Shown here: positions 1-9,010 of the stretch, piece after piece
Layout: each line of letters opens with the position of its first letter
How positions within the stretch are numbered: position 1 is the first letter of the stretch
Source: Blastobasis lacticolella
Lineage: Eukaryota > Arthropoda > Insecta > Lepidoptera > Blastobasidae
Assembly (NCBI GenBank): GCA_905147135.1
Contig: LR990045.1
Coordinates: 13,988,173-14,052,172, forward strand
DNA length: 64,000 nt
Reading direction: 5' to 3'
Made by a program: the position numbers and the translations under genes
The notes under the pieces: generated by a model
Database searches by the model: none
The model's input: only the letters and a program-made list of their open reading frames with translations
What the model was told of the DNA's origin: nothing

Positions 1-354
1 GCAACGACAATATAACACATCTCTTTCTAACATGTGATTGCTTACTCTGATGCTTCCTTCCTATCTTTTATTGGATTGATTTCGAACTGTTATTTTTTTT
101 CGTTTCGGAAAACTGGTGTTGTTTATGCTTTGAATGGTATCCGCGTAATGAAAAGGCAACAGAAGCTTTATAAAATTCATGCACCGATTCTTTTATTCTG
201 TTTGCTTTAAAATTGAATTTAGGGTTGTATTCAGAACAGCCGTTTGTTGTTTAAAAGCTGTAGTCATTTTTTATATTTTTAGAGCAGTTCCCGCGGCAAA
301 TGCAATAGCAGTACCTACTGCAGTTTGGTTTCGTATTATATGAATCTCCCCCGA
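1..354. other. AT-rich non-coding stretch
   Basis: I see no coding region, RNA gene or recognisable repeat here. The last bases, with a CCCCCGAGC motif, lead into the foldback element that follows and may belong to it, because its relative near 18.85-19.04 kb is bordered by a related GCGCTCGGAGG motif. Confidence 0.5.
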
Positions 355-672
355 GCACGCTCCATACAAATGTAGTTTGATCATATTTTCAATATTACGC
401 CATCAAAGTCAATAATTTTTTTTATATGTTGCAGAAACCAATATGTATGCTTGTGGTTTTTCAGATTAACGTAGGTATGTCGTTTTAAAGTTACACAGGA
501 TTTACGATTTCCATACAAATTTTAAATCCCGTGTAACTTTGAAATAATATATATTATCGAAAATCTGATATACCTCTGGCAATACAAACAGGTTTCTAGA
601 TTACGTATACAAAATTTAATTGGCTTTAATAGCGTAATATTAAAAATATGATCAAACTATGTATGTATGAAA
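355..672. mobile_element. Foldback MITE-like element, copy 1
   Basis: Two arms of about 60 bp (361-422 and 610-669) are imperfect reverse complements of each other. Both contain GTTTGATCATATTTT followed by AATATTACG. A second, inner inverted pair (about 484-504 and 524-543, core AAAGTTACAC / GTGTAACTTT) sits between them, so the transcript would fold as a two-tier hairpin. No ORF is present. A related half-copy lies at 18845-19037, which supports a dispersed non-autonomous element. The superfamily is not clear because no target-site duplication could be fixed. Confidence 0.65.
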
Positions 673-1636
673 CTAGCCTAAATTGTAGGAGTAATGAACG
701 AGGTTAATTCACTCACCTGTCATTTCGATATTGTCACTTACGTTATCATCATTATCCTCATGTCCTTATCGCACATTCAATTTTGGCTTCATGTTTTATG
801 ACTAGCTGCCTGCTTGATAACAACCCTCCTCGGGAATTATGTTGAAATCGCAGTGTATAAAAAACTCAATAGAAAACGCTCCTACCCGTTTTCGGGTCTT
901 TGGAAGTTTTAGCTAGTAATCCTCTAAGACTTCGTCTTTTACGAGAACCATAGTCGTGAAAGTTGGTGCCATAACCACGTATCACCATACGTATGTACAT
1001 ACCATGTGTACCAAAATGTTTGGTGTAATTTCCGCTTAGACCATTTGTTTATAATCTATCCTGTGAGACTATACCAATAGAAAAATTGTGAACTGCAACA
1101 AAATTCACCAAACTATTAATTTGCATACTGAGAGACCGACATGCAAGTGTAAAACGGCATTTCATATATCCAATAATCAATATATAATCATGCCTATGTT
1201 TTGTATAGGTAACTAATATTGTAATTCCAAACTTGCGTAATAAAAAAAACGCCCCGACGTTAAAAGGAGGGGAACGTTTGAGGAAATTGTCATATGATAG
1301 ACATTCTCTAAAGCTATTCACCCGTGAAAACGGAGACGTAAATTGAATATTCAATACTTGGAGAACGTAAAATGAGCAGACGCCGATAGCGAATTCATTC
1401 AGATCTTTATCGGATCATTTTGCCAGCTGTTTGCCGTTTAGGGTTCCATGGTAATTACCCACCTATTAAAATTTTTTACATGACGAGCGACCTTCATAGC
1501 TGGGGTCTGCGCCAGTTATGCCTGCTTTTAGGTTATGGCGTTCCTGTCTGGTGGTGAGTTGTGAGTTGTTCTTGTTGGTTGTATGTCAAGTTTAGTTCCT
1601 TAGAGCGAATTGGAGAGAAAACGTTTTCTATTAACA

Positions 1637-1677
1637 TTTCTTTTATTTTTCTTTTTTCTTTATATCAGGTGGTAAGA
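1637..1677 (+). promoter_or_regulatory. Strong 3' splice-site-like polypyrimidine tract
   Basis: About 25 nearly uninterrupted pyrimidines run into ATATCAG|GTGGTAAGAC, with the AG at 1667-1668. A donor-like GTAAGA follows three bases later. This has the shape of an acceptor directly followed by a donor. The downstream sequence has early stops in all three frames, so a long coding exon is unlikely. It may equally be a chance T-rich run. Confidence 0.3.
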
Positions 1678-2524
1678 CTATATGAAGCCTAAACACACCC
1701 CCATGAAAATAATAACTATGAAGTGATCGAAAAACCAGGATAAAAATAAAACAGCTATCAATAGATTTAGAGTTTTATTTGGTGTGTCTTACACGTCCTC
1801 AATGTTTACGTATGTATTTAAAAAAATTGAAGATGTTAGTAGCACTCTGGCAAGCTTGAGGAGTTCGCCTGAATGGCTAACACCGCTTTATATATTTTTG
1901 GTGGTAGGATATCGTTCTTGTGAATCGGTTGAAAGGCTAACGTTGCATAGCAGGCAATGCTTAAAGTCATCATCATCGTCTTCCGAGCGGTTAGTTCTGG
2001 CTTATGCCACGCCGACAATGCATGTCCTAATGTAACACCCGTGAAAGGTTACATCATTCTTCCATCAATTAGGCTGTGGGTGTGGGTGGTAAATCACTAT
2101 TTTTTTTCTAATTAAGGACTAAAATTCCCTTTTTTTAGTATCTAAGTTGCTACGGAAAGGACGGCAATCCTTCCACTTTAATCGTTTCCACTTTCTCGTT
2201 ATTAATTTCCTCAACAAGAATGCTTGCAACAATATTGCCTTATTGTTCGAATGAAATTGAATTACGCATTTCTCAACTATCCGACCTGTAAGTGAAAATT
2301 CTTGGTTTATTCGAGTTCGTTTTTCAGCGCCGAGAGAAATATTAAAGAATTATTATTTACATTTGCGCAAGCGGGCTCCTAGTAAAGTTGTTATGGTTTA
2401 TTTTATCGCGATCTTTCCGTTTTGCACTTGCTGTTAAATAGCATTTGTTCTCATTTTATTTTATACTAGTATTTTTGTTTTCCCACTATTGTATAACTAA
2501 GTACTTATTTATGACTGGGTAACT

Positions 2525-2553
2525 TAGTTTTTGTTTTCTAATGCAGGTATAAT
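2525..2553 (+). promoter_or_regulatory. Candidate recursive splice site (weak)
   Basis: A T-rich tract and a branch-like TTCTAAT precede GCAG|GTATAA, with the AG at 2545-2546. Acceptor and donor are fused, as in a ratchet point, but GTATAA is only a moderate donor. No supporting exon is visible. Confidence 0.3.
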
Positions 2554-2848
2554 AAAACGTCCTACGTTTTCACATAGTTTCCGTTTTCATTATGTATTTC
2601 CAGAAATTCCGGTGGCTTCAACGTGGAGTAAATCACAGTAATTAGTATTAATTGCTGAATGATATCCGGAACGTAGGAATTGCAGAAGGAATTAACGAAA
2701 ATTATACCTATTCATCTCATGCTCTCTATCGCACCGAACGTCACGTAGGACGGGCGTGAAATATCGTCAGTGAGGAGCGAAAGTGAGGAAAAGCCTCAAC
2801 TCCCTTCGCCCGATACTGACTGGGAACGACCTTGAAAGCGGGAATTAA

Positions 2849-3111
2849 TAAATAATAAATAAATCATCGTGGACAAATTCACACAGCGCCATCTAGCCCC
2901 AATGTAAGCAAAGCTTGTGTTATGGGTGCTAGATAACTGATAAACTACTTATATACTTTTAAATACATACTTATTATACATAGAACACCCAGACCCGTAA
3001 CAGAAATTAAAATTCATCATTTCAATTTCTGCCCGGCCGGTAATCGAACCCGGGACCTCTTGCGTGGCAGATCGGCATGTTGACCACTGAACCACTCAGG
3101 TCGTCAAAGTT
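2849..3111 (-). mobile_element. tRNA-headed SINE (family A), full copy with TSD
   Basis: On the minus strand this begins with a tRNA-like head. Box A TGGTTCAGTGG lies at 3084-3094 and a box B-like GGTTCGATTACC at 3039-3050, giving an internal RNA polymerase III promoter. A body follows that includes CTAGATGGCGCTGTGTGAA, and the tail is A/T-rich with ATTT units (2849-2870). GGAATTAA flanks both sides (2841-2848 and 3112-3119), a target-site duplication that fixes the length at 263 bp. Related copies lie at 21320-21518, 28876-29066 and 62222-62322, all on the same strand. It is non-autonomous and would rely on a LINE reverse transcriptase. Confidence 0.85.
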
Positions 3112-3770
3112 GGAATTAAAGTTGTAAGAGCTATTACCCAGTGTCTAATCCTACTCGAGACACTCAACCTCCGTAGACCAGAAAATAGCAGCTGCGTTTA
3201 TTCGTTCGTGTATTTCATCTCGACACTGCGACCTCCATAGGTACCGCACTGGCGCCTGCTAAGTGTATAGCTACCACTGCGGCGGTGGTGGCATGCGTGG
3301 TGCATGTGCGTGCACAATCCTGCACATAAGTGACTCAGTTAAAAGAGGACTGGATGGCCTCTGGATAAATAAATGTTCATGCAGAGATTTGAAGCTGACC
3401 CCAAATGAAGGGCTGACCCTTTGCGTACACTTGTACCATAAAGTATAATTATGCACTGCATCGCTACATGCATAAAATATACTTAGATTCTTTCTAACGG
3501 TTTGGTTCTTCCAGATCGGGGGAGGTCGGCCATGGCCCCTTTTCGCTTCCTTCATCGCCGTCACTTTTGTGTCAATGTCACTGTCTTGTTCTCGTCAATG
3601 TCATTGCAATATAATAATCTCAAAATTTTAATTTATCGGTTGGGATGTAAGTGCTATAACCGGCTTAGCCGAACGGCACATAACAAATCTTTAATAGATT
3701 TAAGTGAATGAATTAATTGATTTGTCATATTTATTGTTATGCCTAACTTAAAAAAATAAAGTGAATAAAA
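3112..3770. other. Non-coding stretch
   Basis: Nothing recognisable apart from the right TSD of the preceding SINE. Overlapping short ORFs on both strands between 3263 and 3711 have no domain and are treated as chance. Confidence 0.45.
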
Positions 3771-4372
3771 AGAAATAAAAAATCTAACTAGGAACTTAAA
3801 TATTTATTTCTGTAACAGATGGTGTGGGTTAAGCCCTAAATACCCTTTCTACATAAAGCTTCAAGTAGGTACCTGAATAATTTTGTAAAAACTCATGCAG
3901 TTCATTAATTTAATAGTTTTAAAAATATCTATTACTACTTTTAACTATTATTGTATTTTGTAAATGTCTATTGTTTGATTGTAGTTGAATAAGCTTATGT
4001 GCTAGGTAGGTAGGTCCAATTTCGAGAAAGTGGTCAAAAGATGAAGCTTATGTGCAATCTTTGCTTGTAGTCTTCCTGCACCGCATACCTTTTTCGATTG
4101 CTATCTCTCCTGGTAGACTGGTAATTCTATTTTAGCTTTCAGTCCGCCGCTGTAGTTTATGTGCATAAAGTACATATAAAAATCTTTCGTCCGCACATTA
4201 TCATCCGTGATTGAATAGCACAGAAGGGCGGCACTGCCCTGCTAAAACGTCCGCTGCGTACACGAGACTCGTCAAACTTCCCGCGGAATCACCATCAGTG
4301 GAATTCTTGATGTGGTTGGGGACTTCAGAGGCGGAACCGTGGCGGAATCGGTCCGGACGGCAACCAAAAGTG
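3771..4372 (+). repeat. Dispersed/duplicated repeat R, copy 1 (interrupted)
   Basis: Segments 3771-3841 (starting GAAATAAAAAATCTAACTAGG, ending AAGCCCTAAAT) and 4184-4372 (CTTTCGTCCGCAC through GTCCGGACGG) match, in the same order and orientation, the repeat at 5451-5944. In copy 1 about 340 bp (3842-4183) separate the two parts; in copy 2 they are only about 15 bp apart. Copy 1 therefore probably carries an insertion, or copy 2 a deletion, at this point. No ORF is conserved between the copies, so the repeat is non-coding. Its class is unknown. Confidence 0.7.
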
Positions 4373-4442
4373 GGCACCTCGTCGTTGCTTCCTGCCCGCA
4401 GGGATTCTTTTTTCTTTCTCGGGAGTTCCTTGGGGATCAGAA

Positions 4443-4494
4443 AAACCTGCGTTAGGTAGTTACCTAACGCAGGTTTCTGTTACCTAACGCAGGT
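4443..4494. repeat. Perfect 16-bp palindrome plus third copy of its arm
   Basis: Arms AAACCTGCGTTAGGTA (4443-4458) and TACCTAACGCAGGTTT (4461-4476) are exact reverse complements with a 2-base spacer. TTACCTAACGCAGGT is repeated again at 4480-4494. The structure would extrude a cruciform or form an RNA hairpin. Its origin is unknown. Confidence 0.75.
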
Positions 4495-4496
4495 CT

Positions 4497-5450
4497 GCAG
4501 TTGCAGACAGAAGGTAGTAGTTATATTCGGTGTGACGCCGTAGGGACCATTAGTTTAAGCAGACAGCACTACTTTGCTAGTAGTCTATTCAAAAGCGGCG
4601 CACACAATGACGTGTGGAGATTACAAAGATTTAAATCAAAAAACGCATTGAATAAACTAAATATGAATCGATGAACTATGAGGTAATTATAAACTTGACA
4701 AAATGTTTACGGAACTAAATGATGGTGCAGGAAGCTAATATTCACTACTACAATGCAAATCCTATTAATAATTAAGACTATAAATGTAACAGCGGTAAAT
4801 TAAGAAATGTAAGATCGATAACGAGCCCACAAAGAAATTGATTAGCACGAAACATAATGAATGCGATCAAAATGCAAAATAGAATAATTCGTTCACACTT
4901 ATCCAAACTCTTAAACTTTGTTAATAAGTAAGTAAGACAATTATAAACCTGCTATTACATAATAGCCCGGTCGGCAGGTACTTCGACCTAGACACAATTC
5001 CGATTTTAATGAAATTTTGGGAGTTTGTTCGGGAATAGTGTAGGGTGTTTAATTTAAGTTTTCGACCTCGAGGAGCCTGTTCTACTTTTAGGGTGGCCAA
5101 AAATCCTCGAAATTTTTGGACATATATTTTTTGCGATAACTCAAAAACGGCGGCCAATAACAAAATAGCTGTTACTCTAAAGTTATCTATACAAAATCCA
5201 CTACAAATTTTGCTTTGTACACTTTTTCAAATATCCAACCAGTAAAACACCTAACACACACTTTCCTTAAACTTCCACAACTAAACAGAACACAACACAA
5301 AAGCACGCACTACCTTAAACAACCCGAATTCTCCGCTCTTACAAAATAAAATTAAATATAATAGTTTTTGCCTTCGAAGATGGATTAAAAAATACAAAAA
5401 AACGGGTATTGCAACTACTAGACTGGAACCCTCATGAAGTCCGTCGGAGA
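4497..5450. other. AT-rich non-coding stretch
   Basis: No repeat or coding signal is recognised. The two overlapping ORFs near 4921-5245 on opposite strands are mutual shadows without domain content. Confidence 0.45.
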
Positions 5451-5944
5451 GAAATAAAAAATCTAACTAGGTACTTACAATATTTATTACTGTAACTTAG
5501 GAAAACAGAGGGTGCGGGTTAAGCCCTAAATTGCCGGTTTGTTGTTCTTTCGTCCGCACTTTATAATCCATGATTGAATAGCCCAGAAGGGGCCGCCCCT
5601 TAGGCTAACTGCCCTGTTGGCTAATTTTGTAACGCTGTTGCCAACAATTATCTGATTTAAAAAATTGAAATTATTTACTTTTGCGATTCCGTATCATTGA
5701 TTCAGTTGCTAACAAATATCCATTGCAATTAACTGTAACTATTAAATCGATCATATGTAATCGCATAGGTGGCAATTTCAATCTTTGAAATCAGAGAATT
5801 GTTGGCAACAGGGTTAAGTAATTAGCCTACTGTTAAAACGGCTCTCGGCGAACTTCTCACGGAACCTCCTTCAGTGGATTTTTTGATGTGGCTGGGAACT
5901 TTTGCGGTGGAACCATGGCCAGGGTCCGGACGGAAACCAAAAGG
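5451..5944 (+). repeat. Dispersed/duplicated repeat R, copy 2 (holds a MITE)
   Basis: This matches repeat R copy 1 (3771-4372) from GAAATAAAAAATCTAACTAGG to GTCCGGACGG. The continuous match is broken only by the palindromic insertion at 5619-5827. Copy 1 shows the empty site (CTGCCCTGCTAAAACG), so the insertion came after the two copies separated. Confidence 0.75.
5619..5827. mobile_element. MITE with about 50-bp terminal inverted repeats
   Basis: The element begins GGCTAATT and ends AATTAGCC. The arms share CTGTTGCCAACAATT, then TCTGATTT and ATTGAAATT, in opposite orientation. It is 209 bp long with no coding capacity. CTGTT occurs just outside both ends (directly at the left, after a TA at the right), a possible target-site duplication with two extra bases. 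The empty site in the paralogous repeat copy supports insertion. I cannot assign a superfamily. Confidence 0.75.
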
Positions 5945-6528
5945 CTCCCAGAACCCTATCGGTTATAAATAATTATAGTGAGCATTTAATATTATTAATT
6001 ATAACAATAATTACTCATGAAATATCTCCTAAGCCCCGATTAGAATGAACTTTACAGTACCTCTATCCAAACTTGTTATTCTATTATCTATTCTATTCCA
6101 TTACATTTATTTTTTAATGTCGGTGTTAGTCCAAAATGGGTACCTAGTTATTTTAAAATATTAACGCGCAACACATTTACGTCAATAAGATTTTACTGTC
6201 ACCTCATAAATTTTACTACGATGTTGCCTTGTTATGATTGCTATGGGTACTTTGGTTTTGCAGTTTCTAACTTGGCCATAGTTTGTTACTTTGGTACCAT
6301 AGCTTTGCATGAGATGATGTTTTAGTGAGTTTGTTAAATGTAATTTCATTAGAGAGTGCCGACCAATTATATCGCGACTCACACACTAATAATGCACGAT
6401 TCGCGCTTTTTTCAGGATTTTGATAGTTTTACTGAATTAAGTACATTTCATCAAAAGTACTCATTATAGTTTTGATACCTCAAGCGGTGCAAATATGGAT
6501 CCCTTGACCAGGGGTACTGATTTGCGCC
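5945..6528. other. Non-coding stretch
   Basis: No coding signal or named repeat was recognised. The minus ORF at 6182-6382 has no domain. Confidence 0.4.
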
Positions 6529-6706
6529 ATTTGGAGTAGAGACGATGGGGTCCTGGGGGCTGAGTTCCCGAAAGATCTTCCAGGACCTATCTGCCCGCAA
6601 GATCGACATGACTGGTGACCCACGGGCTTTCGTGTACCTTGGCCAATGCTTGAGTTTGGCCATCAAAAGGGGTACCGCCACCAGCCACCTAGGAACACTC
6701 CTAGTT
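6529..6706 (+). pseudogene. LINE ORF2 3'-terminal fragment
   Basis: The + strand reading through ATG 6545 gives a stretch with PFGVETMGSWG, then MTGDPRAFVYLGQ and LAIKRGTA. This matches, from memory, the C-terminal tail that follows the reverse transcriptase in some insect non-LTR retrotransposons (an 'ETxGxWG ... TGDPRA ... QRxxxAxQRGNAA...LGT' pattern). An in-frame stop lies just upstream and no reverse-transcriptase core is present, so this is a short 5'-truncated relic. The clade is not certain. Confidence 0.6.
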
Positions 6707-7345
6707 GGCTCCCAAGTGATCTATAGTCATTCTTCTATGTGTAATATTGCTTTCATATTCTTATAATATATTTTACTTTTGTTTAAGGAGATAATGTAAA
6801 CATAGTTGTATTATAAGTACAGTCATATAAATTTTGTATAAACATTGTATAGTTTTGATATTAAATTGTAAAATGGGCCTATGTTTGTAAAACAATTTAA
6901 ACCCGCGATAATGTAGTCTCGTATATTACACGATAGTTTCAATGTATCATTTGGATTCGGTCTCGTATTTAATAGAGCCCCAAGGCTGTAACGTGCATTT
7001 CACATGTGATAACAATAACATTAAACGTGCTAAGTAATAGTATGACATAATTACTACAATGCGTGTACCGTGGTTCTGTATTGTACACGAATATTTGGCA
7101 AACAGCTAGCAGCGTCTCTATTGTTTGGAATCGATTGTTCTAGTGTCTAAGAGATATTATGTTGTCTAACGGACCTTATAGCTACTTTCAGAATAATGAC
7201 AATATCTACAATCGATCGAGTTTTAGCTAAAAATACTTGACCTATTACAAATTTATTTCTTCAGAATTAAATAGGAGAAATTGTAAACAGCTTAATAATT
7301 TTCAGTTGTACCTGTGACACTTGAAATTGTGTGTTGACCAAAGTC
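6707..7345. other. AT-rich non-coding stretch
   Basis: No gene or repeat recognised; probably includes the 3' UTR of the preceding LINE relic. Confidence 0.4.
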
Positions 7346-8316
7346 TAAAAGGGCGCCACAGACTAACAGTCCACCTGCAGTCTCTGGTCGTATCCGGCGG
7401 CCTGCCGTACTAGGCCAATAACGTCTACACACTAAAGCGATTATTGCCTGCCGGCAATGGCCTGTCGCCACCTCTACGACAACACAGTAGCAGTTCGAAA
7501 TCGTCAGTTTTTTACCGGCCGGCATTTGTCGGAAGGCCAAGGTGTTGCCAACTTTGTTTTAACGAATCCACAAATTGTTGTATGCCACTAAATTTGGTGA
7601 TCCTTTAAACCACCAGAACACCAATAACATATTATGCCAGGCAGAATATAGGTAATACCTAAATATAATTTGAAAATAAAATAACAATATTGTAATTTAT
7701 ATTATAAAACTATAATTTATTTTTGTTAAGTGCCTACTAAAAGTGTAATTGTAAAAAGGCGAAACGTCTTCGGAAGAATCAGCTTCTACGATTTCTGTTT
7801 TTGCAGGATACATTTCCTTAGCTATAATTTCAAACAAACTAGTTTCGGAGAAACCCCGAAACGACTACCTTATGTTCTGAGTGTTATCTACACATAAAAA
7901 TATACACTAGTTTTGAGTTATTTCCTTACTACTAACTTAAGCAACCAATGCCATATAAAAGGGAAGTCTAAACTACCAGATCTAATGGAAATTTCACTGA
8001 GTTGGCAACACTGGGTCTACAACATGAAAGTGAAGGCGCTGAAATGACGGTAGTCAGACTGCCGCCGGCCGACTATCTGCTAATGTGTGTTTATTTGGCC
8101 TCAAGGCCACGGACTGTCCGGCCGATATCTGTCAGCCGCCATATACTCTCAGTTCGTATTAGTCGTCAGTCCGGACTGACGATTAACTGACAGACTTATA
8201 TCGTCCAGCGAACTGTTAATCTGTGGCGCCCTGTGTAGACGTTATTGGCCTAGGACGGCAGGCCGCCGGATACGACCAGAGACTGCAGGCGGACTGGTAG
8301 TCTGTGTTCCCTTTTA
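7346..8316. mobile_element. DNA transposon derivative with long, partly nested inverted repeats
   Basis: Left end TAAAAGGGCGCCACAGACTA (7346-7365) faces a right end reading TAAAAGGG then ACACAGACTA on the minus strand (to 8316). An arm of about 80 bp that includes CTGCAGTCTCTGGTCGTATC is repeated in inverse orientation. A second, inner end motif (GGCGCCC preceded by CACAGATTAACAGT on the minus strand) at about 8225-8232 begins a further arm with GTCCGGACTGAC palindromes, suggesting a nested or partly duplicated related element. Total length is 971 bp and no transposase ORF is visible. AGT(C) occurs at both outer edges but is not cleanly placed. It may be PIF/Harbinger-like, but I am not sure. 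Confidence 0.7.
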
Positions 8317-8628
8317 CAGTCTCGGGAGCCGATTGGCTTCCCGTGGCGGTATAATATAATTATAATTGAACTTTATAGGTACAATACATAGAGCATGAGT
8401 GTATTACGACGATAAGAATCCTTTGCAGTGCAGCCACATACTGGTTTGGTTCATCGTTAGCCATCGTTGAGCCCAGAACCTCTTTTAAAAACAATGATAA
8501 CTTTCTTTAAAATCTATAATTTTCCATTTTTTATATCACTAAGGTGGCAAACAAGCTTACGAATAGTTACCCGCCACAGCTTCGCATACCTCGCATACCA
8601 TGAGTGCATTTTGCAGTCTCCGGAGTGT
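8317..8628. other. Non-coding stretch
   Basis: Nothing recognised. Confidence 0.4.
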
Positions 8629-8735
8629 GATCATAATCAGTCCACTGCAGGACTTAGGGGATCCCACACGAGAAGTGGGGTTATTGCCATAATCTCAACG
8701 CTTGGCAGGGCGTAGTGTTATAAATACAACAATGG
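8629..8735 (-). mobile_element. SINE-like family F, 3' part (fragment)
   Basis: On the minus strand this contains the GCCAAGCGT...GAGATTATGGCAATAA and CCTGCAGTGGACTG segments of family F. Better copies are at 36433-36684, 48139-48393 and 55123-55384. The 5' part is missing and the sequence is diverged. Confidence 0.7.
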
Positions 8736-8796
8736 ATAAGTACTCAAATAAAATAAAAAATCCATAACAAGTTCATATCCAGACCGTTCCAAAGAG

Positions 8797-9010
8797 CCCA
8801 ATCACGATGGAGTTATCTTGTTGCGTTCAGTAGTTCCTATGGCCACCTTCCACAGACATAGATCCAAACCACATTCCGTCATCATAATCAGACTTTGAAT
8901 ACTTGAATAACATCTAGGTATATAGTACTCATTATCATTATCCAAAGCGGTCAAACATAATGGGATTATTTTTTGCGTTCAGTAGATCCTATGGCCACCT
9001 TCTGTCATTA
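8797..9010 (-). repeat. Dispersed repeat family C, two tandem copies
   Basis: GCGTTCAGTAG(T/A)TCCTATGGCCACCTTC occurs at about 8823-8850 and again at about 8974-9002. On the minus strand each copy reads GGAAGGTGGCCATAGGA...AACGCAA...ATAA...CC, as in the + strand copies at 51878-51960 and 59565-59660. Some flanking sequence is duplicated too (CCAAAG..., CATCTAGG/CACCTAGG), so this is a local tandem duplication of about 150 bp with a deletion in the second unit. The class is unknown. Confidence 0.7.

Larger units (their letters stand above)
673..2848. other. Non-coding stretch with splice-like motifs
   Basis: No gene is recognised. Notable points are a very strong pyrimidine tract ending TATATCAG at 1640-1668 (see the separate entry) and a juxtaposed acceptor/donor at 2546/2547. 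The ORFs here (for example 1049-1354 minus and 1784-2035 plus) have no recognisable domain and no coding character. Confidence 0.5.

Noticed and set aside
3030..3111. Possible tRNA gene on the minus strand
   Set aside because: It is the head of a SINE with a defined target-site duplication and an ATTT tail.
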